DNA of 64,000 bases. It comes from Streptomyces xylophagus (GTDB taxonomy: Bacteria > Actinomycetota > Actinomycetes > Streptomycetales > Streptomycetaceae). The notes beneath the pieces were generated by a model, which saw only the letters and a list, made by a program, of their open reading frames with translations, searched no databases and was not told the DNA's origin. This document shows positions 22,767 through 31,255 of the stretch, in pieces (positions within the stretch are counted from its first letter, which is position 1; every line of letters begins with the position of its first letter). The stretch is taken from the NCBI RefSeq assembly GCF_000716435.1, contig NZ_JNWO01000035.1, forward strand, positions 1 to 64,000, given 5' to 3'. The position numbers and the translations under genes are program-made.

Positions 22767-22955
22767 CGGGCCCTCCGGAGCCGGTGGGTCGCCCGCCCCG
22801 GAATCTAGGTCATATTGCGGATGCCAGCGCAAAAGCGCTCCTCATAGGGTCCATGGCATGCGGCACCGATCAAGCCGCCTGTGTGGCTGAGCCCGTCGAC
22901 CGACCCGGAGTTCTGACGGCTGCCTGTTCCCTTTTCCCGCTGTGTGAGGAGCCCC

Positions 22956-23807
22956 ATGAGTACCGATGTTTCCCGCCGCAAGGTGCTGGCCGCCGGAGCG
23001 GCGCTGGCCGGGTCGGCAGCGCTGGTGGCCGGCGCAGAAGGAACGGCCGGCGCGGCGACGGCCACGACCGGTACCGGTGAGGAGAAGTCGAAGGTGAAGC
23101 CCACGATCGTCCTGGTGCACGGCGGCTACGCCGACTCGTCCTGCTGGAACGCCACCATCAAGGAGCTGCAGCACAAGGGCTACACCACGATCGCCGGGTC
23201 GAACCCGCTGCGGGGCATTCCGACCGACGCCCCGTACATCGCGAGTCTGCTGGACTCCATCAGCGGACCGGTCGTGCTGGTCGCGCACTCCATGGGTGGA
23301 ACGGTCATCACGAACGCCGCCGCCGGGAAGAGCAACGTCAAGGCGCTGGTCTACATCGCCGCGTTCGTGCCCGACGTCGGCGAGACGCAGGGCGAGCTCA
23401 TCACCAAGTTCCCCGGCAGCGAGGTCGGGCCGGTGAGCGTCCCGGTGCCGTACACGAAGGCCGACGGCACGACCGGCACCGATCTGTACCTGAGCAAGGA
23501 CGGCCACGCGGCCTTCGCCGCCGACATCTCCGCCGCCGACTTCGCGGTGCTGCAGGCCACGCAGCGGCCCTTCGACGCCGATTCCTTCATCTTCCCGACC
23601 ACGGCCGCGGCCTGGAAGACGATCCCGGTGTGGGGGCTGGTCGCCGGCCAGGACAAGGCGATCCCGCCGGCGGCCGAGCGCTGGATGTACAGCCGTGCGA
23701 ACGCGCGCAAGGTCGTCGAAGTGCCGCGCTCCTCCCACGTCGTGATGATCAGTCACCCCAAGGCCGTCGCCGGTCTCATCAAGGACGCCGCCGAGGCGGT
23801 CAGCTGA
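22956..23807 (+). CDS. Tat-exported alpha/beta hydrolase
   Basis: A 283-residue hydrolase. SRRKVLAAGAALAGSAALVAG is a twin-arginine signal, cleaved near GAA. The mature part has the oxyanion HGGYADSSCW motif, the nucleophile elbow VLVAHSMGGTVI, and a late histidine in SSHVVMISHP, the layout of the RsbQ/haloperoxidase-like esterases. It acts outside the cell on a small ester or similar substrate. The ATG at 22956 follows TGAGGAG by 4 bases; an in-frame ATG 4 codons earlier is less well placed. Confidence 0.88.
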   Translation: MSTDVSRRKVLAAGAALAGSAALVAGAEGTAGAATATTGTGEEKSKVKPTIVLVHGGYADSSCWNATIKELQHKGYTTIAGSNPLRGIPTDAPYIASLLDSISGPVVLVAHSMGGTVITNAAAGKSNVKALVYIAAFVPDVGETQGELITKFPGSEVGPVSVPVPYTKADGTTGTDLYLSKDGHAAFAADISAADFAVLQATQRPFDADSFIFPTTAAAWKTIPVWGLVAGQDKAIPPAAERWMYSRANARKVVEVPRSSHVVMISHPKAVAGLIKDAAEAVS

Positions 23808-23828
23808 CCTCGCGGCACCAGCACGGAC

Positions 23829-23872
23829 AGGGGCGCTCTCCCCGTCGACCGACCGGAAGGGAGAGCGCCCCT
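23829..23872. terminator. Bidirectional terminator between the hydrolase and a LacI gene
   Basis: Perfect 14-base arms (23829-23842 and 23859-23872) around a 16-base loop. It sits 21 bases after the hydrolase stop and overlaps the LacI stop codon, so it can end both convergent transcripts. Confidence 0.85.
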
Positions 23873-24890
23873 AACCGCGCGGCGCCCCCGTGCTGCCCCG
23901 TTCCACCAGCCGGGTCGACAGTTCCGTCCGGGTGCTCTCCGGGCGGTCGCCGTCCATCATCCGGACCAGGAGACGGAGGGCCGTGGCGGCCATCTCCGAC
24001 AGGGGCTGCCGGATCGTGGTCAGGGCCGGTGTCACCCAGCGGGCCTCGGGAAGGTCGTCGAAGCCGACCACGCTGATGTCGTCGGGGACGGTCAACTGCC
24101 GTTCCGCCAGGGCCTCGTAGACCCCCAGAGCCATCCGGTCGGAGCAGACGAAGACCGCCGTGGGCGGCTCGGGCAGGTCGAGGAGTTCACGCATACGGGT
24201 GCGGGCCATGGCCTGGTCGAAGCCGCCGTGCCGGATGTGGTCGGGGCGCACGGACACCCCGGCGGAGGCGAGCGCGGAGCGGTAGCCGGCGACGCGGGCG
24301 CTGCTGCACATCTTGTGCCGGTGACCGGCGATCACGGCGATGCGTTCATGGCCCAGGGACAGCAGATGCTCGGTCGCCATCACCCCGCCGTGCCAGTTGG
24401 CCGCGCCGACCGACACCACGCCCGGCGGTGGCTCCTGCACGGGGTCGATCATCACGAACGGGATGCGGTGCTGGTCGAGCCAGGAGTACTGCGACGCGGT
24501 CAACTCGGCCAGATTGAACAGGACTCCGGACGAACCCCGCCCAACCAGCTTGTCCAGCCAGCCCCGTTCGGGCCGGTCGGCCCGCGTCCGGGTCAGTCCG
24601 GCCGACACCACCACCTCAAGTCCGGCCTCGTACGCGGCCTCCTCCACCCCGTGCAGCACCGCCCCCGACCACGAACTCTCCAACGAGTGCACGACCAGGT
24701 CGACAAGGCCCGGCGCCTTGCTCGCGTCGAACCTGGGCCTGCGCACATAACCGAGCCGCTCCAGCGCCTCCGTCACCCGCCGCCGCGTCTCCGGCGCCAC
24801 GTCCTCCCGGCCGTTGACCACCTTGGACGCCGTCGGCACGGACACGCCCGCCTCCCGCGCCACGACCGCCAGCGTCGGCCCCGCCGTCAT
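23871..24890 (-). CDS. LacI-family regulator, probably controlling the adjacent GH43 gene or itself
   Basis: A 339-residue repressor. The HTH and hinge helix (LAVVAREAGVSVPTASKVVNGREDVAPETRRRVTEALERLGY) precede a periplasmic-binding-protein-like sugar domain (SVVGFDDLPEARWVTPALTTIRQPLSEMA). The ATG at 24890 has GGGGAG 7 bases upstream; an ATG 8 codons earlier is also open. Its recognition helix (PTASKVV) differs from the two other LacI proteins nearby. The palindrome TCGAAAGTTTCGA lies 58 bases upstream, matching the CGAA-N-TTCG type I recall for a Streptomyces xylobiose regulator, so autoregulation is likely. Confidence 0.88.
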   Translation of the reverse strand: MTAGPTLAVVAREAGVSVPTASKVVNGREDVAPETRRRVTEALERLGYVRRPRFDASKAPGLVDLVVHSLESSWSGAVLHGVEEAAYEAGLEVVVSAGLTRTRADRPERGWLDKLVGRGSSGVLFNLAELTASQYSWLDQHRIPFVMIDPVQEPPPGVVSVGAANWHGGVMATEHLLSLGHERIAVIAGHRHKMCSSARVAGYRSALASAGVSVRPDHIRHGGFDQAMARTRMRELLDLPEPPTAVFVCSDRMALGVYEALAERQLTVPDDISVVGFDDLPEARWVTPALTTIRQPLSEMAATALRLLVRMMDGDRPESTRTELSTRLVERGSTGAPRG

Positions 24891-24947
24891 GCTCGCGCTC
24901 CCCGTACGGACCATCGGGTACCACCTCTCCAGCCCGCCCGAGGGCCA

Positions 24948-24960
24948 TCGAAAGTTTCGA
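24948..24960. promoter_or_regulatory. Operator-like palindrome TCGAAAGTTTCGA
   Basis: A perfect 6-base inverted repeat with one central base, 58-70 bases upstream of the LacI ATG at 24890. Its core CGAA-N-TTCG pattern resembles the xylan/xylobiose operator type described in Streptomyces (from memory). Confidence 0.5.
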
Positions 24961-24997
24961 CCAGCGCTGCTTCCACGGCCCGACCATCAGCCGTCCA

Positions 24998-25009
24998 GAA
25001 AGCGCTTCC
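24998..25009. promoter_or_regulatory. LacI-type operator core GAAAGCGCTTCC
   Basis: Contains the perfect palindrome AAGCGCTT, a common LacI/GalR half-site arrangement with a central CG/GC step. It lies upstream of the same LacI gene; a second AAGCGCTT copy occurs at 44175-44182 ahead of the rhamnogalacturonan genes. Confidence 0.4.
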
Positions 25010-25093
25010 TACGATAGGTGCGCGTCAACACGGCGGGAAGACCAGGGAATTCACCTGATGACGCCGACCCGGCCTTTCGAAACCCCGAACAGG

Positions 25094-26692
25094 TCAGCCG
25101 GGCGGCGTGCAGTCGAGGCGGAACCCGGTGAAGTCGGCGGTGAACCCCGCGTCGACCGGATCCCACGCGTGGATGCCCGCCATCGCGCCGGTGAACCGCA
25201 GCCGCGACCCGTAGTCGTCCGAGAGTCGACTGAAGTCCAGCACCGGCCCGACCGGCGTCCGAACTCCCGCCCGCAGCCACCAGAACCGGGCATCGGCCCC
25301 CTCGACCGTCACCCCCAGCGTCACCGGAGCACGGACATCGACCGCTACGACGGCCACCTGACGGGTGCCGTCCTCGTCCCGCTCCACCAGGCTCAGCACC
25401 GTACGGCCACCACCCCGCCACTGCTGCCCCCGCTGCCCCTCACCCTCGGGCTCCGCCCACGTCAGGTGCAGGCTCAGATACGCCTCGGCGCCGTACCAGA
25501 GCACCAGCCCCGCCGCCTGCGTGAACGTCGACGGCCGTGCCCCCACGGCGACTTCGGCCTCCGCGCGATGCTCCGTGATCCGCCGGGCGAGCAGACTGTG
25601 TGCCCAGCGCGACTCCGGCCCGTGCCGCCCGCGCAACCGGATCCAGCCGGGGCGCGTGGTCGTATCGGCCCAGGATGGGTCCGGGTAGCCACGCGGACTG
25701 CTCCAGGGCCAGTCCAACGGACCGCTTTCGTCGGGGACTTGATCGGGTGGGGCGGCGGGGCGCGTCGGTACGTCCACCTCCACCGCCGGGTGCCAACCCC
25801 CGTGCCGCAGCCTCGGCCAGCCGTCCGCGTCCCATGTCACGGCCTGGATCGCGGTCTCCCGGCCCAGGGTGCATCGCGGTCCGGCGGGAGTCGGGACAGG
25901 GCGCGCCGCCAGATGGCTCAACACCCACTCCCCGCCCGGCAGTTCGACCAACTCGCCGTGCCCCGCCTTCTGCAACGGCACCGACGGGTCGTCCCGGGAC
26001 GTCAGCAGGGGGCGGTCGTCGAGCTCGTACGGACCGGTGACCGTACGGCTGCGCGCCACCAGTACCCCGTGCTCGAACCCGGTGCCGCCCTCCGCGAGCA
26101 GCAGGTAGTACCAGCCGCCCCGGCGCACCAACTTCGGTCCCTCTACGAGCCGTTCGTGCTGGAGCAGGAGATGGGTCGGGCCGGCCGGGGCGAGCGTGGA
26201 CCGGTCCAACTCGGTCGCGACGATGCCCGCGAAGCGCCGGCCACCGGGGCGGTGGTCGTTCTGCAGGTTGAGCAGCCACAGCCTGCCCTCGTCGTGGAAC
26301 AGCGCCGGGTCGAAACCGTGGCTCGCCACCCGCCTGGGGGCCGCCCACTTGCCGTCGACACTCGCGGCCGTAGTGACGTAGGTGTCGGCGTCGAAGTACG
26401 GCGTGCCGACCGAGCGGACGATCGCGTACGTCACCCAGAAGCGCTCACCGTCCCAGCTGAGCGAGGGTGCCCAGATGCCGCCCGAGTCCGGGACGCCCGC
26501 CAGGGAGTCGCCGGGGACCGCGCCCCGGACATGGCCCGCGTACTGCCAGTCGGCGAGGTCCCGTGAGCGGTGGATCGGGATCGTGGGGAACCACTCGAAG
26601 GAACTGTTCGCCACGTAGTACCAGTCGCCGACCCTGACCAGGGAGGGGTCGGGGGCGAAGCCGCGGACAACGGGGTTGTGCAGCAAGGTCAC
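25094..26692 (-). CDS. GH43 beta-xylosidase / alpha-L-arabinofuranosidase
   Basis: A 532-residue intracellular glycosidase without signal peptide. The five-bladed GH43 domain starts immediately (NPVVRGFAPDPSLVRVGDWYYVANSSFEWFP, with D15 as the catalytic base), continues with SGGIWAPSLSWDGERFWVTY and FDPALFHDEGRLWLL (transition-state Asp) and LVEGPKLVRRGGWYYLLLAEGG (general acid Glu). The C-terminal 200 residues form the beta-sandwich normally attached to xylosidases of this kind. It starts with GTG overlapping the permease stop as GTGA, so it is translated with the sugar transporter and hydrolyses the imported oligosaccharides. Confidence 0.9.
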   Translation of the reverse strand: MTLLHNPVVRGFAPDPSLVRVGDWYYVANSSFEWFPTIPIHRSRDLADWQYAGHVRGAVPGDSLAGVPDSGGIWAPSLSWDGERFWVTYAIVRSVGTPYFDADTYVTTAASVDGKWAAPRRVASHGFDPALFHDEGRLWLLNLQNDHRPGGRRFAGIVATELDRSTLAPAGPTHLLLQHERLVEGPKLVRRGGWYYLLLAEGGTGFEHGVLVARSRTVTGPYELDDRPLLTSRDDPSVPLQKAGHGELVELPGGEWVLSHLAARPVPTPAGPRCTLGRETAIQAVTWDADGWPRLRHGGWHPAVEVDVPTRPAAPPDQVPDESGPLDWPWSSPRGYPDPSWADTTTRPGWIRLRGRHGPESRWAHSLLARRITEHRAEAEVAVGARPSTFTQAAGLVLWYGAEAYLSLHLTWAEPEGEGQRGQQWRGGGRTVLSLVERDEDGTRQVAVVAVDVRAPVTLGVTVEGADARFWWLRAGVRTPVGPVLDFSRLSDDYGSRLRFTGAMAGIHAWDPVDAGFTADFTGFRLDCTPPG

Positions 26693-27594
26693 TTGAGGGC
26701 TCCCAGGGTGACCCCCGTGCGCCAGTAGCGACGCATCGCGACCATCATCACGGCCATCGGCACGATCGACAGCAGCGCGCCGGTCAGGACCAGGCTGGTG
26801 AGGTCGACGCCCGACTCCAGGCGTTTGCCCGTCCAGTTGTAGAGGCCGATGTTGAGGGTCCAGTTCTTCTCGCCGCGCAGGACCGTCAGCGGGAGGAAGA
26901 AGGCGTTCCAGGTGTTCACGAACGCGAGCAGGAACACGGTCGCGCCGCCCGTCGTCATCATCCGCAGCACGATGCTGAAGAAGATCCGCAACTCGCCCGC
27001 GCCGTCGAGGCGTGCGGCCTCCAGGAGTTCGAAGGGGACCGTGGCCTCGGTGTACACCTTGGCGAGGTAGACGCTGAACGGGTTGATCAGGCAGGGGATC
27101 AGCATCGCCCAGGGGGTGTCGACCAGGCCGATCTTCGAGAACATCAGGTACAGCGGGAGCGTGAGCAGCGCGATCGGGATCAGGAACGATCCCACCACGC
27201 ACGCGAACACCGCGCCCCGGCCCGGAAATTCGAAGCGCGCGAGACCGTAGCCCGTCGCGAGCGCGATGAGCGTGCCGCCCAGGGAGCCGACGCCCGCGTA
27301 CAGGAACGAGTTGGCGGTCCAGCGCAGGAAGATGCCGTTCTCGTAGGTGAAGACCTGACGCAGGTTCTCCCACAGGTGCATGCCGGAGAACCACAGGCCG
27401 TTGCTCTGGTAGAGCCCCGTGCGGTTCTTGGTCGCGGCGACGAGCAACCACCACACCGGGAACAGGCTGTAGGCGCTGGCCAGGACCAGGCCGACGAGCA
27501 GGAAGCGCTGGCCGCCGCGCGAACGGGCCGCCGGATCGGGCTTGTTGAGGCGCCGGACCTGCTGTGCCTTCCGGTGTTCTGCGGTGAGGGTCAT
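26689..27594 (-). CDS. Sugar ABC transporter permease (MalG-like)
   Basis: A 301-residue permease with six predicted helices. The EAA loop that docks the ATPase is EAARLDGAGELRIFFSIVL near residue 190. Its N-terminus is a hydrophilic tail typical of MalG-type subunits. The ATG overlaps the stop of the partner permease by one base (TGATG), and the stop overlaps the GH43 start. No ATPase gene is in the unit; streptomycetes commonly use a shared MsiK ATPase for such importers. Confidence 0.92.
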   Translation of the reverse strand: MTLTAEHRKAQQVRRLNKPDPAARSRGGQRFLLVGLVLASAYSLFPVWWLLVAATKNRTGLYQSNGLWFSGMHLWENLRQVFTYENGIFLRWTANSFLYAGVGSLGGTLIALATGYGLARFEFPGRGAVFACVVGSFLIPIALLTLPLYLMFSKIGLVDTPWAMLIPCLINPFSVYLAKVYTEATVPFELLEAARLDGAGELRIFFSIVLRMMTTGGATVFLLAFVNTWNAFFLPLTVLRGEKNWTLNIGLYNWTGKRLESGVDLTSLVLTGALLSIVPMAVMMVAMRRYWRTGVTLGALK

Positions 27595-28478
27595 CAGTCG
27601 GCCTCCTTCGCGGTGAGCCGGTAGAAGAGGAAGGAGGCGAGGCCCAGGACGAGGGCGAGGAGGACCGAAAGGGCGGCGGCGTAGTGGTAGTTGCCCGCGT
27701 TGAACGCCTGGTTGTAGATGACCATGATCGGGGTGAAACTGTCGTCCACCGTCTGCGGGGTGACGTTCCGGAACAGCGCCGGTTCGTTGAAGATCTGCAG
27801 CATCTGGATGATCGAGAGCATCCCGGTCAGCACCAACGCACCGCGCACGTAAGGGATTTTGATGCTCAGCGCGACCTGGAACTCGGAGGCGCCGTCCAGT
27901 CGGGCCGCCTCGAAGAGGTCACGGGGCACGCCCTGGAGCGCCGCGTAGATGATCACCATGTTGTAGCCGATGCCGTGCCAGGTCAGCAGGTTGCCGATGG
28001 ACGGCCAGACCATCGAGGGCGCGAAGAAGTTCCAGGAGAGTCCGAACACCTTGCCCAGCGGGGTCAACGGCCCGACGTCCGGGCTGTAGAGGTTGATCCA
28101 TACGATCGCCGCTACCACCCCGGGGATCATGTACGGCACAAGGAGCAGGATGCGAAAGCGTCCGGCGGCCTTCGAGGACAGCGCGTCCAGGAACAGCGCC
28201 AGCAGCAGGCTGACGAGCAGCATCACCGGGATCTGCACGCATGCGAACAGCACCACGCGCAGGACCGAGTTCATGAACGCCGAGTCCGTCAGGCCCTGTT
28301 GGTAGTTGTCCAGGCCCGAGAACTTCTCCGTGGAGCCGCCGAGACCGAGCCCGGACTGGTGCTCCACGAACAGAGACTCGTAGACGGCGTACCCGATCGG
28401 TATCAAGTACAGGAACACGAAGCCGAGTTGGAAGGGCACCGTGAAGGCGGCACCCTTCCAGCGCTGGGAGCGAATCAT
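27594..28478 (-). CDS. Sugar ABC transporter permease (MalF-like)
   Basis: A 294-residue permease: FTVPFQLGFVFLYLIPIGYAVYESLF is helix one, and the EAA loop is EAARLDGASEFQVALSIKIPYVRGALVL. It follows the solute-binding protein after a 10-base gap and pairs with the MalG-like subunit by a one-base stop/start overlap. Together they import an oligosaccharide that the GH43 enzyme then cleaves. Confidence 0.92.
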   Translation of the reverse strand: MIRSQRWKGAAFTVPFQLGFVFLYLIPIGYAVYESLFVEHQSGLGLGGSTEKFSGLDNYQQGLTDSAFMNSVLRVVLFACVQIPVMLLVSLLLALFLDALSSKAAGRFRILLLVPYMIPGVVAAIVWINLYSPDVGPLTPLGKVFGLSWNFFAPSMVWPSIGNLLTWHGIGYNMVIIYAALQGVPRDLFEAARLDGASEFQVALSIKIPYVRGALVLTGMLSIIQMLQIFNEPALFRNVTPQTVDDSFTPIMVIYNQAFNAGNYHYAAALSVLLALVLGLASFLFYRLTAKEAD

Positions 28479-28488
28479 CGGCGCTGCC

Positions 28489-29820
28489 TCAGCCCTTGAC
28501 GCTGATACCGCGGGACTTCAGGTCCTTGACCGTCCACTCCTGCATGTGCGCCAGCAGATCGGTGACCTTCTGCTCCTTGTTCATCACCTTCGCCCAGCCG
28601 GTCTGCAGCTCGGTGAACATCGCGGTCCAGTCCGGGCCGAACACCCAGTCCGAGGTGACGGTGTTCAGGCTGTCGGTGACGACCTTCTTCGCCGGCTCGT
28701 AGTTCGTGCCGAGCAGCTTGTCGGAGATCGCCTCGGCGACGTACGCGTTGCTGTCGGCCAGCGCCGGCATCACACCGTTGCCGGTGGTCGGGCTCGCCAT
28801 CGTCTTCACCGCGCCGGTGTCGGTGGACATCCACAACGCGGCCTCCGCGGCCTGCTGTTGGTGCGTGCACTGCTTGGTCACCAGCGTGACGCCACCGCTC
28901 TGGTTGGTCCCGGCGGGCGTCTTGGCGGCCTCGCCCTGGAACGTGGGCCAGGGTGACAGCGCCCACTTGCCGTCGGACTTGGTGAAGTTCTGCACCATGC
29001 CCGCCATCTGCCAGGTGGAGATCTGCCGGGTCGCGGTGCCGCCGTTGTCGTAGTTGCGCTGCACGGCCGCGTAATCCGCGAAGGAGAGCTTCGAGTTGAG
29101 GTCGTTGTCGACGATGTCCTGGATCACCCCGGCCGCCTTGAGGCTGCCCGTGTCCTGGAAGTCCACCTTCCAGGAGTTGCCGTCGATGGCGTACCAGTGC
29201 GCCCCGGCCTGCATGGAGAGGACTTCCAGCGTGCTCGGGTCCTCACCCGCGTAGTTCGTGATCTTGATGCCGTGCTTCTTGAGCACCTTGCCGGCGGCGA
29301 TGAACTCGTCCCAGGTCGTCGGCGCCTTCAGGCCGTACTTCTTGAAGACGTCCGTGCGGTAGATCGTGAACGCGGGCGCCGAACTCGTCGGCACGCCATA
29401 GGACTTGCCCTGCACCTGCGCACTCGCCCACGAACCCGCGTTGAACTTGTCCTTGTCGGCCGAGACGTACTGCGAGATGTCGGCGAGTGCGCCCTGCGAG
29501 ACCCAGGTGGTCACGTACTCCGCCGTGTTCTGCACCAGGCAGGGCGCGTTGCCGGCCTTGACCGCGTTGGTCAGCTGCTTCTGCATCGTCAACTGGTCGG
29601 TGACCTTGGTGTACTTGAGCTTGATGTCCTTGTGCGCGGCGTTGAACGCCTTCACGACCGCGTCCTGCCCGTTGGCCCAGCCCCAGAAGGGGAGGGTGAC
29701 CGGGCCGGAGGACGCCTTGTCCCCCGAGCCGGATCCGCCGCAGGCGGAGAGCAGACCGGTCAGGGCGAGGCCCGTGACGGCCGCACGAGCGAACCTTCTC
29801 CTGAGGCTGGTGAAGTTCAT
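28489..29820 (-). CDS. Sugar ABC transporter substrate-binding lipoprotein
   Basis: A 443-residue type 1 sugar-binding protein. The lipobox LLSACGG places the lipidated cysteine at C27, so it is tethered outside the membrane. PFWGWANGQDAVVKAFNAAHKDIKLKYTKV starts the cluster-D oligosaccharide-binding fold. The ATG at 29820 is preceded by GAAGGAA 11 bases upstream. It is the first gene of the transporter-GH43 operon, and two AACCGGTT operators lie in its promoter region. Confidence 0.92.
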   Translation of the reverse strand: MNFTSLRRRFARAAVTGLALTGLLSACGGSGSGDKASSGPVTLPFWGWANGQDAVVKAFNAAHKDIKLKYTKVTDQLTMQKQLTNAVKAGNAPCLVQNTAEYVTTWVSQGALADISQYVSADKDKFNAGSWASAQVQGKSYGVPTSSAPAFTIYRTDVFKKYGLKAPTTWDEFIAAGKVLKKHGIKITNYAGEDPSTLEVLSMQAGAHWYAIDGNSWKVDFQDTGSLKAAGVIQDIVDNDLNSKLSFADYAAVQRNYDNGGTATRQISTWQMAGMVQNFTKSDGKWALSPWPTFQGEAAKTPAGTNQSGGVTLVTKQCTHQQQAAEAALWMSTDTGAVKTMASPTTGNGVMPALADSNAYVAEAISDKLLGTNYEPAKKVVTDSLNTVTSDWVFGPDWTAMFTELQTGWAKVMNKEQKVTDLLAHMQEWTVKDLKSRGISVKG

Positions 29821-29850
29821 CAGACCGTGTTCCTTCGGAAGAGAAGAGGT

Positions 29851-29864
29851 AGAAACCGGTTGCT
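29851..29864. promoter_or_regulatory. LacI-type operator AGAAACCGGTTGCT
   Basis: Copy 1 of the AACCGGTT palindrome, 31 bases upstream of the binding-protein ATG. It matches the sites clustered near 34.1 kb. Confidence 0.7.
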
Positions 29865-29960
29865 GGGAAGGTAGGCAGGATGGCCTGGTCGGAGCAAGAG
29901 GTGTGCAGCAAGTTGTTTCGATCGCCCCGGACAGACCCCATCTGGCCAGGGGATTTGAAG

Positions 29961-29974
29961 AGAAACCGGTTACG
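29961..29974. promoter_or_regulatory. LacI-type operator AGAAACCGGTTACG
   Basis: Copy 2 of the same operator, 110 bases further upstream. Two copies this far apart allow a repression loop across the promoter. Confidence 0.7.
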
Positions 29975-30043
29975 TAACGCCTTGGTTCCGTGTGCTGCGC
30001 CAGTCCCGCAGAGGCGCTGTGCCAGTCCCGCGGGGGTGCTGCG

Positions 30044-31135
30044 CTAGTCCCGCCGGACGGGCGGTCGTACCGAGTTCCGTACGACGACATGCGTGCCCAG
30101 GACCAGGTGGTCGCCGTCGTTGCCTCTGCGCCGGCCCGTGCCGCCGCCCTCGCGCCGGTCCGCCACCGCGCGCAGCGCGACCCGGCCCATCTCCTCGTAC
30201 GGGACGTGCACGGTGGTCAGTTGGGGAGTGAGCTGGGAGGCCAGCGGGATGTCGTCGTAGCCGACGATCGACACGTCCTCGGGAACCCTGAGGCCCGCCG
30301 CGCGCAGTGCCTGCATGGCGCCCGCGGCGACCACGTCGGTCCCCGCGAGCACCGCGGTGAAGTCCAGCCCCTCCTTCAGGGTGTCCTCCACCGCCTCGTA
30401 CCCGTGCTCGTAGTCGTACGGACCGTGCCGCACCGTCCCCGGGTCGAACGGCACGCCGTACGCCTCGAAGGCCCGCTGCGCACCCCTCAACCGGCCCTGC
30501 GCCGTGGTGAGTTCGGCAGGCCCCGGCAGCACCAGGACCCGGCGGTGACCCGCCGACAGAAGGTGGCTGGCCATGGCGTAGGCGCCGCCCTCGTTGTCGT
30601 AGTCGACCGTCGTCGCCGGGACGTCGCCCTCCAGCGGCGGGCGGCCGACGAGTACGAGGTGCGAGCCGGCCGCGTCGAGAGAGCGGGCGAAACGGGCCAT
30701 GCGCAGCTGGTACTCGTCGACGTCGTACGCGCCGCCCAGCAACACCACGGCGGCGACGCCCTGTTGGCGCATGAGGTTGACCAGCGCGAGCTCGCGCTCC
30801 GGGTCGTCGCCGGTCGTGCCGACCAGGGAGAGCCAGCCGCGCAGCGTGGCCGCGCCCTCAACTCCCTTGGCCACGTGGGCGAATGCCGCGCCGGTGATGT
30901 TGTTGATGAGGATGGCCACGGTGGGAGTGCCGCCGCCGGCCAGGGAGCGGGCGTGCGCGTTGGTCACGTAGTCCAGGTCGCCGACCACCTTCATCACCCG
31001 GCGGCGCAGCTCCTCCGACACCGGGTAGTTGCCGGACAGAACGCGCGAGACGCTCGCCACGGAGACGCCGGCGCGCTCCGCCACGTCCCGGATCGTCGCC
31101 CGGCCGGCGTCGCCCGACGCCCTGCGCTGACTCAC
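30044..31135 (-). CDS. LacI-family repressor of the sugar transporter operon
   Basis: A 363-residue LacI protein: HTH ATIRDVAERAGVSVASVSRVLSGNYPVSEELRRRVMKVV, hinge, and sugar-binding core ending in SIVGYDDIPLASQLTPQLTTVHVPYEEMGRVALRAV and LGTHVVVRNSV. Its GTG start is preceded by GAAGGAG. It is strikingly similar to the LacI protein at 34336-35394 over the whole length, so they are paralogues and probably recognise the same AACCGGTT operators. It lies just upstream of the transporter genes, separated by the operator-bearing gap. Confidence 0.9.
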   Translation of the reverse strand: MSQRRASGDAGRATIRDVAERAGVSVASVSRVLSGNYPVSEELRRRVMKVVGDLDYVTNAHARSLAGGGTPTVAILINNITGAAFAHVAKGVEGAATLRGWLSLVGTTGDDPERELALVNLMRQQGVAAVVLLGGAYDVDEYQLRMARFARSLDAAGSHLVLVGRPPLEGDVPATTVDYDNEGGAYAMASHLLSAGHRRVLVLPGPAELTTAQGRLRGAQRAFEAYGVPFDPGTVRHGPYDYEHGYEAVEDTLKEGLDFTAVLAGTDVVAAGAMQALRAAGLRVPEDVSIVGYDDIPLASQLTPQLTTVHVPYEEMGRVALRAVADRREGGGTGRRRGNDGDHLVLGTHVVVRNSVRPPVRRD

Positions 31136-31255
31136 CGTAGCGACTCCTTCTCCGTGACCGCGTTCCTACCGGGCGCGCGAGCCCCTGCTCCCGCGCCGGT
31201 CCGGAAACCGTATCCCAAGGTCGTTCCCGGTGCGCCGGCCTGTGGACAGCGCGGA

